DNA of 64,000 nt from PWQG01 sp040882255 (GCA_040882255.1 JBBEBP010000003.1:1-64000), one strand, 5' to 3'; shown: positions 38,283 through 48,310, numbered from the stretch's first letter. Notes: generated by a model not told the origin, from the letters alone. Program-made: numbers and translations.

Positions 38283-40346
38283 TCAGAAGTCGATGCGCAC
38301 TCCGCCGTAGACATGACGCTCGGGGGCCGGTTCGAATGCCCGGCCGCCGAAGGCGTTAGCCCGGACATTGGAGAAGTACTCCTCGTCGAACAGGTTGTTG
38401 ATGCCGAAGAACGGTGCCACGGTCGTGTTACCGAACTCGTAATCGTTGCCGAAACGCAGACTGGATACCAGATAGGAGTCCACTTCGTCGGCGTTGGCGT
38501 TGTCTGCGTAGAAGCGGCCCACGTTCAGCGCGTCCCAGATCACATAGGCACCGTTGGGATGGGTGTAGGCCAGTTCCGCGTAGTACTGATGTCTGGGGAT
38601 ACCCGGTACCCACTGTCCTTCCGCGTCCGGCTCGTTTGCAAACTCCGAGAACGTATAGTCGGAGAATGTGTAGGATGCGGTCAGGTCCAGGCGGTCGGTC
38701 AGTTGGGCCTGTATCTGGGCTTCAAAGCCGTCCCGGTCCGTGTTGGCATTCTCGAAGAAGGCCCGGTTTTCGATGCTGACGATGTTGCTGATCTCGTCAT
38801 CCACTTCCATGGTGTAGGCGGCCACATCGTAGAACAGGCGGCCGTCCATCAGCGCACCTTTGGCGCCGATCTCGAAGCTGTCGGCCTGCTGGGCGGTGAC
38901 GTTGTTGAATCCACCCAGATTGACGTCCAGCTCCTGGGCCGGTGTGCCCAGCTCGGTGAACGTGGGCGTTTCGAATGAAGTGGCGTAATTGGTGTAGAGA
39001 TTCAGTGAGGGCGCCGCGTTCCACATGAGGCCGACGGCCGGGCTGAACTCGTTGAAGTCCAGCGCACCGCTCTGGTCGCCGTTCTCCAGATAGCGATCAT
39101 TGACTGTCAGGTCCAGGTTGTCATACCTGCCGCCCAGGCTGAGCGTCACTGTATCGGTCAACGAGGTCTCATTGCGGAAATACACGCCAAGCGACTCGGC
39201 CTCTTCCATCTGATCAAACACGCGGTCACCCTGTACGCCGGCATTGTTGATGAAACGTTGCCGGTCGTCTTTCTGGATATCCAGGTCCGTACCGATGGTC
39301 AGGACGTTGGGCAGTCCGGCCACGGAATCCGTGAAGGTATACATGGCGCCGCCGCCGAAGAAGTGGCGGTCATACTCGACCACTCCATCATCACCCACGA
39401 AGGGGATGTGTGAACCGATGGGTATGAACGTCTGGAAATCCTTCCACATGGTATAAGTGCGCAGCGTCAGCTCGTGCCCGTCAGCCAGCTGCCGGTCGTA
39501 GATCAGCCCCAGCCGCTGCTGATTGAATTTCTCGCCGGCGTTGGAACTGGTGTTGCGTGACTGGGCCTGGCGGCGGTCCTCGGCGACATCATCGCGCGTG
39601 ACTCCGCCGGCGTCGTTGGCCGTCGGGGAATTGACTGCATTGGCGATGGCGGTGAGCGTGGACACATCGTCAATATCGTAGGTGAACTTCGAGTTGAGCA
39701 GGCTGTGCTGCACTTCCGAGTGTTCCCGATACCCCTCCATTTTCATGTGGGACGCATTGACCAGATACCCCAACCGGCCCGACCGTCCGCCGGTCTTGAT
39801 CTGATACTTCTCATGGCCGTATTCACCGAGGGTCAGTTTGGCCTCCGTGGACGGCTCTTCCGGTGGTTCTTCGGTGGTGAGACTGATGACGCCGCCGGAG
39901 GCGGTACCGTACAGAGAGGCGGACGGACCACGGATCACCTCGATGCTGCCGGCAGAGCCGATATCCAGGTCATCGGTGCCGCTCTGCCCGTCGGGCAGGG
40001 TCACCGGTATGCCATCGGCGAACACCTTGATGCCGCGAATGCCGAAGCTGGCGCGTGAACCGAAGCCGCGGATCGATACCCGCAGATCCTGAGTGAAGTT
40101 GTAGCGGTTCTGCATGAACAGGCCGGGCACCCGGGCGAGGGACTCGTCCAGACTCAGCTCCTGGCGGCCCAGCTGGATGTCACGCAGGTTCACGAGGCTG
40201 ATGGCCAGTGGTACCTGGCCGAGCTGTTGCTCGGAGCGGGTGCCGGTGACGACAATCTCCTCAAGCTGTGTCTGGGCCGCAGCCGGTGTCACACTGATGG
40301 CAAGCAGCAGTGGCACGAAAGAATGCAGATAACGCGTGGTGGTCAT
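38283..40346 (-). CDS. TonB-dependent outer-membrane receptor
   Basis: From ATG 40346 (AAGGAG at a good distance) the protein has 687 residues: signal peptide (FVPLLLAISVTPAAAQ), TonB-box-like EEIVVTGTR, plug domain with VPGLFMQNRYN, SIRGFG and VIRGPSASLYGTASGGVI, then a beta-barrel ending in VYGGVRIDF with the usual terminal Phe. The plug wording is of the FecA/siderophore-receptor type. It takes up an iron chelate or a similar nutrient. It is divergent from the copper-oxygenase fusion and shares a 294-bp promoter gap. Confidence 0.92.
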   Translation of the reverse strand: MTTTRYLHSFVPLLLAISVTPAAAQTQLEEIVVTGTRSEQQLGQVPLAISLVNLRDIQLGRQELSLDESLARVPGLFMQNRYNFTQDLRVSIRGFGSRASFGIRGIKVFADGIPVTLPDGQSGTDDLDIGSAGSIEVIRGPSASLYGTASGGVISLTTEEPPEEPSTEAKLTLGEYGHEKYQIKTGGRSGRLGYLVNASHMKMEGYREHSEVQHSLLNSKFTYDIDDVSTLTAIANAVNSPTANDAGGVTRDDVAEDRRQAQSRNTSSNAGEKFNQQRLGLIYDRQLADGHELTLRTYTMWKDFQTFIPIGSHIPFVGDDGVVEYDRHFFGGGAMYTFTDSVAGLPNVLTIGTDLDIQKDDRQRFINNAGVQGDRVFDQMEEAESLGVYFRNETSLTDTVTLSLGGRYDNLDLTVNDRYLENGDQSGALDFNEFSPAVGLMWNAAPSLNLYTNYATSFETPTFTELGTPAQELDVNLGGFNNVTAQQADSFEIGAKGALMDGRLFYDVAAYTMEVDDEISNIVSIENRAFFENANTDRDGFEAQIQAQLTDRLDLTASYTFSDYTFSEFANEPDAEGQWVPGIPRHQYYAELAYTHPNGAYVIWDALNVGRFYADNANADEVDSYLVSSLRFGNDYEFGNTTVAPFFGINNLFDEEYFSNVRANAFGGRAFEPAPERHVYGGVRIDF

Positions 40347-40640
40347 TAGTAACTCCTTGGATAGCAGGCTGAGCATGCGTTTCGGCCGGAATGGTCCGCG
40401 CATGTCGTATTATGGTGCGATTCTATACTACAACCGCCTTCCGGTTAAGGAATGTGTGGGGACCGGCGGTAATTGACTGCACGGCGGTTTCCGCGAACGC
40501 GCGTTGAACCGCATTCATGCTGCGTTGAACCTGCTTGACAAGCAATCGGTGCTTGTTACGATTATTCTATGAATACATTCATTTCTAATGGCGAAAACAG
40601 GGCAGTGCTACCCGCAACGGGGCCACTGCAGGAGGCGGGG
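40347..40640. other. 294-bp promoter gap between the TonB receptor and the copper-oxygenase fusion
   Basis: It contains a promoter with an inner palindrome (40535-40562) for the rightward gene. It also holds two direct copies of GCGTTGAAC (within 40500-40530). No extra gene is supported here. Confidence 0.6.
40535..40562 (+). promoter_or_regulatory. promoter with operator-like palindrome for the redoxin-copper gene
   Basis: TTGACA (40535-40540) and TACGAT (40557-40562) are 16 bp apart. The perfect inverted repeat CAAGCA-ATCGG-TGCTTG (40539-40555) fills the spacer, where a repressor could block RNA polymerase. Confidence 0.55.
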
Positions 40641-42383
40641 ATGATGAAGTGCTTGATGAAGAAGGGGGCGGCACTGACAGCTCTCGCGGTTATGTTGTCA
40701 GTCAGCAGTGTGACGATGGCGAACGAGCGGGTGGGGGATTTTGCCCTGCTCGACCATGATGGCTATTTCCACCACATGTCCTGGTACGACAATCACGAGG
40801 CGCTGGTGTTCCTGACCCAGATCAATGGCGCGCCAGGGACAGAACAGGCGCTGGAGGACTTTGCGGCGCTGGAAGCGCGGTTTGCCGATCAGGGGTTCCG
40901 GTTTTTCATGATCAACCCGCTGGGCCAGGAGCGGGAATCCATACAGCGCGAAGTGGCGCAGTACGGAACGGATATTCCCGTGTTGATTGACGAGGTGCAG
41001 GCGATTTCCCGGGAGTTGGGGATCGAGCGCGCCGGGCAGGCGCTGGTCTATGATCCGCAATCCTTCGAGGTGATCTACAGTGGCCCGGCCGGTGAGTCGC
41101 TGGCCGAAGCGGTGGCCGCGCTGGCGGAAGGCCGGGAAATCCCCTCCCCGCAATTGGCCATGACCGAAGGTGCACCGGTCCGTTACTACTACCGTGGACG
41201 AACCGATGTAAGCTACAGCGAGGATGTGGCGCCGATTCTGGCTGACAATTGTGCCCGCTGTCATCGCGACGGCGGTATCGCCCCGTTCGCACTGGACAGC
41301 CACAGCATGGCACAGGGCTGGGCGCCGATGATCCGGGAAGTGCTGATGACCAAGCGGATGCCGCCGGGTCAGATCGATCCGCATGTGGGAAATGTGGAGA
41401 ACACCTACACCCTGTCGGTCGAGGACGAGCGCAAGGTGATGGAGTGGATCGAGGCGGGCGCGCCCAAGGCGGACAACGAACCCGACCCGCTGGCGCAGCT
41501 GACCTGGCCGGAGACCGAGTGGGCCTTCGGCGAACCGGACATGGTCCTGGACGTGCCGCCGCAAGAGATTCCCGCCACTGGTGTGCTGGACTATATCCAT
41601 ACACAGGTACCTATCCCGCTGCAGCAGGATCGCTGGCTGAAGGCCAGTCAGTATCTGCCCGGAGATCGCACGGTATTGCACCATACTCTCAATGCCGTGC
41701 TCGGCCCGGATGAAGACCCGAGAGGGTCGTCTTTCCTGGGTGGAGGCGATCCCAACGAGGCAAGCATACAGGCGTATATTCCCGGGGCGCAGCCCGCCAT
41801 GGAGGAGCCCGATACGGGCGGTCTGCTCGAGGCTGGCTCGACACTGGCCCTGCAGCTCCACTATACGACCACTGGCAGGGAAACCGTCGACAGGAGCCGC
41901 ATCGGTCTCTGGTTCTACCCGGAGGGGGAAGTGCCCGAGGAGCGCATGAGCGGGCGTTGTGCGTGTATTTTCACGCCGACCTGGACCAATATTCCGCCGT
42001 ACGATCCGAACTTCGAGCAGAGCACCACCATCACGCTGGAGCAGGACGCCTATCTGTACAGCTTCCTGCCGCATATGCATTTCCGCGGCAAGTACATGCG
42101 GTTCGAAGCGCACTATCCGGATGGCTCAGTCGAGGAACTGATCAACATCGCCAACTACAATTACAACTGGCAGATGGATTACCGGCTCAAGGATCCGAAG
42201 TTCGTTCCGGCCGGCACCGAGATCGTGGCGATTGGCGCTTTCGACAACTCCGAGCAGAACCCCAATAACCCGGATCCGTCGCGCTCGGTGCCCTGGGGAC
42301 AGCAGAGCTGGGACGAGATGTTCTTTGGTGCCGTCAGCTGGAAGTGGGCGGATCAGAGTCAGTATCATTCCGGGGCGGACTGA
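40641..42383 (+). CDS. redoxin - cytochrome c - copper type II monooxygenase fusion
   Basis: From ATG 40641 (GGAGG ahead) the protein has 580 residues with a signal peptide. Residues about 27-165 look like a thioredoxin/AhpC-type redoxin domain, but without a CxxC. A c-type heme site CARCH follows near 203. The C-terminal half resembles the ascorbate-dependent copper type II monooxygenases (PHM/DBH): HHTLN near 346 (paired His), LHYTT near 405 and PHMHFRG near 477, which match the copper-site His ligands of PHM. It would be a periplasmic oxygenase fed with electrons through its heme. The substrate is unknown. A strong terminator follows. Confidence 0.78.
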   Translation: MMKCLMKKGAALTALAVMLSVSSVTMANERVGDFALLDHDGYFHHMSWYDNHEALVFLTQINGAPGTEQALEDFAALEARFADQGFRFFMINPLGQERESIQREVAQYGTDIPVLIDEVQAISRELGIERAGQALVYDPQSFEVIYSGPAGESLAEAVAALAEGREIPSPQLAMTEGAPVRYYYRGRTDVSYSEDVAPILADNCARCHRDGGIAPFALDSHSMAQGWAPMIREVLMTKRMPPGQIDPHVGNVENTYTLSVEDERKVMEWIEAGAPKADNEPDPLAQLTWPETEWAFGEPDMVLDVPPQEIPATGVLDYIHTQVPIPLQQDRWLKASQYLPGDRTVLHHTLNAVLGPDEDPRGSSFLGGGDPNEASIQAYIPGAQPAMEEPDTGGLLEAGSTLALQLHYTTTGRETVDRSRIGLWFYPEGEVPEERMSGRCACIFTPTWTNIPPYDPNFEQSTTITLEQDAYLYSFLPHMHFRGKYMRFEAHYPDGSVEELINIANYNYNWQMDYRLKDPKFVPAGTEIVAIGAFDNSEQNPNNPDPSRSVPWGQQSWDEMFFGAVSWKWADQSQYHSGAD

Positions 42384-42408
42384 CCGGCTGCCACCATCAG
42401 TGCACGAG

Positions 42409-42458
42409 AAAGGAAAGGGCCATTCGGCGGCGGAACGCCGAATGGCCCTTTCCTTTTT
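42409..42458 (+). terminator. strong intrinsic terminator
   Basis: A perfect 21-bp stem (42409-42429 with 42436-42456) with a 6-base loop is followed by TTTTT (42454-42458). It ends the copper-oxygenase transcript. Confidence 0.9.
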
Positions 42459-42515
42459 CCTCCGGAGATGCGGTGTGGGTTTCCGTGATGGGGGCTTGTT
42501 CGTTGTCATGCCGGT

Positions 42516-42794
42516 ATGAAACGATTCCGTGTCATTACAGTATTGATCGCCGTCGCACTGCTGGGCGCCTGTTCGGGAGATTCCACGACAGAAGGTGAGC
42601 CGCAGCTGGATCTGGCGGGGACGCAGGGGGATTTCGATCGGTCGCAGGAGCGGGTGCGGGATGCGTTGACAGACCAGCAGCGCGAGACCTTCGACGAAGC
42701 GATGCGGACTTTCCGGGACTACTGCACCGACAACGAACTGTCTGACGAGGAGTGCAACAGCAGCATTGAAGCTGCCGGCTTCGACGCCTGGTAG
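42516..42794 (+). CDS. small putative lipoprotein
   Basis: The 92-residue protein has a lipoprotein signal (VITVLIAVALLGAC, lipobox LGAC). A short acidic, helical mature domain follows with a pair of Cys (YCTDNELSDEECN). I do not recognise the family. It lies in its own short unit after the terminator and is convergent with the RND pump gene. Confidence 0.6.
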   Translation: MKRFRVITVLIAVALLGACSGDSTTEGEPQLDLAGTQGDFDRSQERVRDALTDQQRETFDEAMRTFRDYCTDNELSDEECNSSIEAAGFDAW

Positions 42795-42848
42795 ATCCCT
42801 GACGGCATTTGCCGCGCGGGCCTCTCTTTTTCGTGCACAATCACCGGG

Positions 42849-45800
42849 TCAATTCGCCGGTACAGCCCCGGCAGCATCCGGTTCCGTTGTCTTCCGCCCG
42901 GGCATCAGGTCCTCAAGTATCAGGTACAGTGAAGGAATCAGAAACAGGGTCAGCACCGTCCCGAACACAATACCGAAGCCCAGCGACAGCGTCATGGGAA
43001 TGACCATCTGGGCCTGCATACTGGTCTCGAACATCACCGGCAACAGCCCCAGAAACGTGGTCAGTGTGGTCAGCAGTATGGCCCGGAAGCGGGCCGTGCC
43101 CGCTGACGAAACCGCTTCGACCAGGGGGATTCCCCGGCGCCGTCCGCGGTTGACGAAATCGACCATGATCAGGCTGTCGTTGACGATGACGCCCGACAGC
43201 GCGACCAGCCCGAACAGTGACATCATGCTCACCGTGGTATCAAAGACGATGTGACCGATCAGTGCGCCGATCATGCCGAAAGGAATGACGGCCATGACGA
43301 TCAGCGGCTGCAGGTAGGAGCGCAACGGAATGGCGAGCAGAGCGTAGATCAGGAACAACGCCGCCATGAAGAACAGCGCGATGCGCAGGATCAGTTCGTT
43401 CTGTTCCTGCGTGGCGCCGCCCAGACCGAAGCGGATGGACGGGTAGTCGGTTCGCAGCTCTGGTACATGTTCAGACATGATGTTGCGGACCACGGAGCCT
43501 GATTGGGCAACCATCGGGTCGACTTCGGCGGTCACCGATACTGTGCGCTGGCGGTCAATCCGGTTGATCGTCGAAAAGCCTTCCCCTACCTCGACGTCCG
43601 CCACCTCGCCGAAAGGTATGCCCGTGCCGTCCGGCGTGCGGATGCGCATGTTCTCCAGGCTGGCCACGGACTGGCGTTCCTGTTCGGGGTAACGCACCAT
43701 CACCTTCAGTTCGTCGCGTCCGCGCAGAATGCGTTGCGCCTCCTCTCCGTAGAAAGCCTGGCGCACCTGGGTGCCCAGCATGTTGGCATCCAGGCCGAGC
43801 TGCTCGGCGCCCGGTTTGATGCGCAGGCGGATTTCCTCGCCACCGCGGCTGTAGGAGCTGCTGGCATCGAACACGCCTTCGTATTCACCCAGCCGCAGCA
43901 CCAGCGCATCGGCGGCGCCCTCCAGTTGACCGTAGTCGGCGCCGGTCAGCTGCAGGTTGATGGCCGACCCGCCCCCGGCGCTCGTACTGGAGGTGAATCG
44001 TACCTCCCGGGCGCCGGCGATGGTGCCGACACGTTCACGCCAACGCTGCTCGATCTCGATCGGTGCCACTGTCCGGTCCTCGGCCTTGGCCAGTTCGACC
44101 AGAATGACGCCCCCGGTGTCACCGTTCGTAAAGACCATGACGTGGTCGATGGGAGTTTCGTCCGGGTACTCGGCGTTGACTCCCAGGATGGCCTGCTCCA
44201 TGCGCCCCAGGGCCTCGTTGCGTGCTGCATAGGAAGTGCCGTTGTTCATCGTCAGGTTGGCCTGGATGAAGTCGCTGGGGATATTCGGGAAGAACTCGAA
44301 CCGCACCAGTCCGCCGATGATGATGCCGGCGCTGATGATCAGACCGGCGACGAAAAGGGCGACGGTGGAGTAACGGTTTCGCAGGGCGACCAGCAGCGCC
44401 GGCCGGTAGATGTTGTGGATGAAGCGTTGCAGACCGTCGGCCACGGCATCCTGGTAGCGCTCCAGCAGGTTACGTTGTTCGGGGGGCTTTTCGGGCCCTT
44501 CGGCGTGCGCCAGGTGCGCCGGCAGGATCAGCTTGGACTCCAGCAGCGAGAACAGCAGGCAGAAGATGACCACCATGCCGATCGCTTCGAAGAACGGGGC
44601 CACCTGACCGCCCACCAGCAACATGGGGGCGAATGCGGCAATGGTCGTCAGTACACCGAAGGTGGCCGGCACCGCAATGCGCTTTGTGCCGGTTATCACA
44701 TTATCCAGACTGTGCCCGTGCCGGCTGACCGTGGAATGGATGCTCTCGGCGGTGATGATGGCATCGTCTACCACGATGCCGAGTACCAGGATCAGACCGA
44801 ACAGGCTGACCATGTTGATATCGATGGGGAAGGGGCCCATGGGCATCAGCGTGATGGCACCGAGGAAAGCCACCGGAATGCCGACCATGACCCACAGGGC
44901 GCTTTTCAGGCGCAGGAAAGTGGTCAGCACCAGGAACACGAGCAGGGCGCCCATGGCCAGGTTGCCCAGCATCATGTTGAGCTGGCCTTTCAGGTAGAAA
45001 GCGCTGTTGCCCCAGGTGTCCACATTGATGCTGTTCGGAAACGTGCCGCGCTGCGCTTCCACATAGTCGAGTACCGCCTCTTCAATGTCGAGTACGCTCT
45101 GTTCCGTCGTGGCCAGTACCCGGATGTTCAGCGAGCGGTTGCCGTCAAAGCGTGAAAAGGCCTCGGTTTCCACGAAGCCGTCCGTCACCGTGGCGATGTC
45201 CCTGACCCTCAGGCGGCTGCCGTCCGGGTTGGTGCGGAGAATGACGTCGCCGAACTCCGCGCCGGTGTAGGCCTGCTCCTGGGTGCGTAACTGGATGCGT
45301 CCCGACTCGGTCCGGATGGCGCCGCCCGGCACGTCGATGGACGAGGCCCGTACAGCGGAGGCCACTTCGCCCAGGGTCAGGTCGTACATGCGCAGCGTGT
45401 TCTCGGATACCTCGATGGAGATCTCGTAGTCGCGATCCCCCTGTATCGCGGCCTGGCTGACATCGGGCAGCAGCAGGATCTCGTCACGGATCATCTGGGC
45501 CTGTGCCTTCATGGCCCGGTCATCCATGTCACCGTATACCGCCACGTTCAGTACGTCCTGGGTCATCTCTATCTCGCGGACCACAGGACGCTCGACGCCA
45601 TCCGGGAAGGTGGATATGCGGTCAATCCGGCTCTTGGCCTCATTAAGCAGTTCCGCCACGTCGTAGCCCGGCATGATCTCCAGGGAAACGACACCGGACC
45701 CCTCCTGCGCCGTGGAACGAATCCGGCTGATGCCGCTCAGGTCCTGAACCGATTCCTCGATGGGTACGACAATGGCGAGCTCGACTTCTTCCGGCGCCGC

Positions 45801-45986
45801 ACCGGGGTAGGCCATGCTGGCCTGCACCATACGGGTTTCGAAGTCGGGGAACAGCTGTACCTTGATGAAGAACAGCGAGCTGATGCCGGCCGCGATGATG
45901 AACAGCATCAACAGGTTGGCGGCCACGCCGTTGGCGCTGAACCAGGCAATGATCCCCTTGTGCGAGGTTTCCGGTACCGGCTTCAT
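42849..45986 (-). CDS. RND family efflux permease (HAE1-like)
   Basis: The 1045-residue protein is a full-length inner-membrane RND pump: FSANGVAANLLMLFIIAAGISSLF in helix 1, two large periplasmic loops, GIVVDDAIITAESI in helix 4 with the Asp pair used for proton transfer, and a repeat in the second half (FGLVALSGVIVNDSLIMVDF). It is closest in style to the AcrB-like pumps that work with an HlyD-type adaptor. Its ATG overlaps the stop of the adaptor gene by 4 bp. No outer-membrane TolC partner is in the window. Confidence 0.93.
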   Translation of the reverse strand: MKPVPETSHKGIIAWFSANGVAANLLMLFIIAAGISSLFFIKVQLFPDFETRMVQASMAYPGAAPEEVELAIVVPIEESVQDLSGISRIRSTAQEGSGVVSLEIMPGYDVAELLNEAKSRIDRISTFPDGVERPVVREIEMTQDVLNVAVYGDMDDRAMKAQAQMIRDEILLLPDVSQAAIQGDRDYEISIEVSENTLRMYDLTLGEVASAVRASSIDVPGGAIRTESGRIQLRTQEQAYTGAEFGDVILRTNPDGSRLRVRDIATVTDGFVETEAFSRFDGNRSLNIRVLATTEQSVLDIEEAVLDYVEAQRGTFPNSINVDTWGNSAFYLKGQLNMMLGNLAMGALLVFLVLTTFLRLKSALWVMVGIPVAFLGAITLMPMGPFPIDINMVSLFGLILVLGIVVDDAIITAESIHSTVSRHGHSLDNVITGTKRIAVPATFGVLTTIAAFAPMLLVGGQVAPFFEAIGMVVIFCLLFSLLESKLILPAHLAHAEGPEKPPEQRNLLERYQDAVADGLQRFIHNIYRPALLVALRNRYSTVALFVAGLIISAGIIIGGLVRFEFFPNIPSDFIQANLTMNNGTSYAARNEALGRMEQAILGVNAEYPDETPIDHVMVFTNGDTGGVILVELAKAEDRTVAPIEIEQRWRERVGTIAGAREVRFTSSTSAGGGSAINLQLTGADYGQLEGAADALVLRLGEYEGVFDASSSYSRGGEEIRLRIKPGAEQLGLDANMLGTQVRQAFYGEEAQRILRGRDELKVMVRYPEQERQSVASLENMRIRTPDGTGIPFGEVADVEVGEGFSTINRIDRQRTVSVTAEVDPMVAQSGSVVRNIMSEHVPELRTDYPSIRFGLGGATQEQNELILRIALFFMAALFLIYALLAIPLRSYLQPLIVMAVIPFGMIGALIGHIVFDTTVSMMSLFGLVALSGVIVNDSLIMVDFVNRGRRRGIPLVEAVSSAGTARFRAILLTTLTTFLGLLPVMFETSMQAQMVIPMTLSLGFGIVFGTVLTLFLIPSLYLILEDLMPGRKTTEPDAAGAVPAN

Positions 45987-47176
45987 GGGGTACCTGCCAC
46001 CGGGTTGACGCGCATACCATCCACCGGTACCTGGATCGGGGAGACGATCACCTGGTCGTTGTTGTCCAGCCCGTCATCGATATAGGCGTACTGCGTGTCG
46101 GTCCGGATGATGTTGACTTCCCGGATCCGCAGCCGCCGTTCCGCGTCCATCACCAGTACCCGAGTAGCATCGTGCAGTGCCTGATGAGGCAGGGACACCA
46201 CATTGTCAGCGCTACGTCCCTGCAGCCGGGCGGTGACGAACGTGCCGGTGCGCAGGGGGGCGTGTCCGCCAGTCTTGTCCTGCCGCGCGTAGGGATCCTC
46301 GACCCGGGCCACGGCATAGAGCATGCGGCTGGTACTGTCGATCACCCCCTCTGTGCGCACGATATGGCCCTGCCACTGTTGTGAGCGGCCCGCCAGCGTG
46401 GCTTCCAGGGTCACCGGGGTGCCGTTGCCATCCGGCACCTGTTCACCGGGACGCGGCAGGTCCAGCCAGGCCAGGTCCGGGTCGCTCAATGGCAGGCGCA
46501 CTTCGGCGTGGTCGGTAGCGAAGACGCGGGCAATCTGGGCACCGGTGTTCAGGTACTGCCCGACATCGGCGTTTTTCTCGCGGACCAGGGCATCGTAGGG
46601 GGCACGCACCGTGGTGCGCTCCAGTTGACGCCGGGCCCGTTGCAGTTCCGATTCCGCCTGCATGACCCGCGCTTCGGCCTCGCGCAGGAACGGTGTCCGT
46701 AAAGAAAGCGGTGGCGCTTCTTCCCGGGGACGGCCGGACAGATCCCATTCCCTTGCGGCCTGGTCCGCCTGGGCCTGCTCCTGGGCCAGTTGTGCCTCGG
46801 CGGTCAGCAGGGCCGCTCGCGCCTGGTCCACGGCGACCTGGTAGTCCGCCGAATCGATGCGCAGCAGTACCTCCCCCTCATTGAAGAAGCCGCCCACCTC
46901 GAACTGCGCCGAGACGCTGTTGACCCGCCCGGACACCTCGGCGACCAGCATGGTTTCCGTGCGTGGCTGCACGGTGCCCTGGGAATTGATACCGAAAGTG
47001 ATGTCGGAACGCTCCACCGTCATGGTTTCCACCGGGATCACGCGCTCTTCCACTGGCGTACTGTCGGGCTCTTCGCGGAACAGGACCATGAGGGCGGTCA
47101 ACGCCACGCCGATCGAGACGATCAGAAGGGGAAGCAGCGTTCGGAGCATGCGGCGAGGCAATGGTGGTCGGCTCAT
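45983..47176 (-). CDS. RND periplasmic adaptor (membrane fusion protein)
   Basis: The 397-residue protein has an N-terminal membrane anchor (LLPLLIVSIGVALTALMVLF). A lipoyl/hairpin core follows (VSGRVNSVSAQFEVGGFFNEGEVLLRID, then a coiled coil and TVRAPYDALVREKNADVGQYL). Beta-barrel and C-terminal domains complete it (RLRIREVNIIRTDTQYAYI). It links the RND permease to an outer-membrane channel. It precedes the permease gene with a 4-bp overlap, so the two are made together. AGGAACG precedes the ATG. Confidence 0.92.
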   Translation of the reverse strand: MSRPPLPRRMLRTLLPLLIVSIGVALTALMVLFREEPDSTPVEERVIPVETMTVERSDITFGINSQGTVQPRTETMLVAEVSGRVNSVSAQFEVGGFFNEGEVLLRIDSADYQVAVDQARAALLTAEAQLAQEQAQADQAAREWDLSGRPREEAPPLSLRTPFLREAEARVMQAESELQRARRQLERTTVRAPYDALVREKNADVGQYLNTGAQIARVFATDHAEVRLPLSDPDLAWLDLPRPGEQVPDGNGTPVTLEATLAGRSQQWQGHIVRTEGVIDSTSRMLYAVARVEDPYARQDKTGGHAPLRTGTFVTARLQGRSADNVVSLPHQALHDATRVLVMDAERRLRIREVNIIRTDTQYAYIDDGLDNNDQVIVSPIQVPVDGMRVNPVAGTP

Positions 47177-47470
47177 TGTCGTTCCTGACGATTTCCGGGT
47201 AAAGGTTCATCCAGTGGCGCAAGTGCCGGGTGGCAGAATTGGTTACCTCCGGGCAGGCCCGCATATGAGGGTGCAGTGTACTGCGGGGAAAGGGCTGGCT
47301 CATAGAGATTGGCAGGCAATATTCGACAGATGGGGTGGTTTGCAGGGTGTACTGTCAGATTCCCGGGACGCATCGCGGATTTCCTTCCAGAAAGGGGTGG
47401 TTAAATATTGGACAGTTGACCTAAAAGAAGATAATTTTGTTATTTCCATTTCTTTCACGGAGACAGACTG
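47177..47470. other. 294-bp divergent promoter gap
   Basis: The stretch separates the leftward RND operon from the DUF1326 gene. It becomes AT-rich at its right end, where TTGGAC (47408-47413) and GATAAT (47430-47435), 16 bp apart, suggest a promoter for the DUF1326 gene. The GC content drops from here onward. Confidence 0.5.
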
Positions 47471-48100
47471 ATGAAGCGGAGAGATTTTTCCCGGATACTG
47501 GCAGCATCGGCGGCGGCACCCGTTCTGGGATTCGGAACCGGTGTATCGGCTCAGGATGCTCGTTGGTCCATGGTGGCTGATGTGGCTGAATGCTGTAGCT
47601 GTGAAATTCCCTGCCCCTGTAACTTCGGGCGGCCCACGGAGAAGTTGTGCAGCGGGAATCGCCTGATTCAGATTCGCGAAGGACAGTTTGAAGGCCAGAG
47701 CCTGGTTGGAATCCGGTTTCTGGTCACGTTCGCGATGGGACGATGGACGCGAATATATATAGACGAATCGTTGAGCCGCACACAGAGAAATACACTGGAT
47801 CGACTGTTGCCTGCTGCCTTTACCGGCTTCGATGAGCTGGCCCGCAGCAAAACGTACGTGCCTATGCAGGTGGAAGATGGCGGGGACACACTCAAGTTCA
47901 CCGTGCCCGAATCTGCGGTGGAGATGCGCATGATGCGTGGGCTCGACGGAGACCCGATCGTCATCAATGGCCTTCCGTCCAATGTGTTTCATAACTATGT
48001 GCAGTATGAGTCGGTTGTACACCGTCACAGTGGACCTGATACAGAATGGTCGCATAGCGGAACGAATGGCTTTCGGTCCGAAATGTATGCACAGGGATGA
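47471..48100 (+). CDS. Tat-exported DUF1326 domain protein
   Basis: The 209-residue protein has a Tat-type signal (KRRDFSRILAASAAAPVLGFG, with RR). DUF1326 follows, marked by ECCSCEIPCPCNFG, a Cys-rich motif with SCE and PCPCNF that could bind metal. The rest is a compact beta-rich domain (TFAMGRWTRIYID, FTGFDELARS). The function of DUF1326 is not known. The promoter gap upstream is described separately, and a GC-rich hairpin stands past the stop. Confidence 0.8.
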   Translation: MKRRDFSRILAASAAAPVLGFGTGVSAQDARWSMVADVAECCSCEIPCPCNFGRPTEKLCSGNRLIQIREGQFEGQSLVGIRFLVTFAMGRWTRIYIDESLSRTQRNTLDRLLPAAFTGFDELARSKTYVPMQVEDGGDTLKFTVPESAVEMRMMRGLDGDPIVINGLPSNVFHNYVQYESVVHRHSGPDTEWSHSGTNGFRSEMYAQG

Positions 48101-48152
48101 CTGCACCGGAGGAGTCAGTACATCAGTTGTGTCGTTCTCGAAAGGCCCGGAT

Positions 48153-48174
48153 CCAGCGCCTCCAGAGGCGCTGG
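48153..48174 (+). terminator. 10-bp hairpin after the DUF1326 gene
   Basis: CCAGCGCCTC and GAGGCGCTGG form a perfect stem with almost no loop, followed by only two T. It may end transcription weakly. Confidence 0.35.
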
Positions 48175-48225
48175 TTGCTGCATGATAGCTCTTGATGGGC
48201 CGGACGCCATTTCATGGTTTACTCC

Positions 48226-48239
48226 TATACAAACGTCTA
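48226..48239. promoter_or_regulatory. acetate-region motif, copy 1 (upstream of acs)
   Basis: On the minus strand it reads TAGAC-GTTT-GTATA, two opposed half-sites spaced by 4 bp. It lies about 70-85 bp before the acs start. It matches the sites at 54696-54709 and 61133-61146 and could be bound by the LuxR-type regulator encoded at 50341. Confidence 0.45.
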
Positions 48240-48310
48240 ATAACAATCAGGCTGCCTTTTGGTTATAAGTGGACCTGATGACTTTTGATGAGACAGGGGG
48301 TATGGCGTCC

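Noticed and set aside
43503..45155. Plus-strand frame of 550 codons over the RND permease
   Set aside because: It is the complement of a conserved pump gene and is low-complexity.
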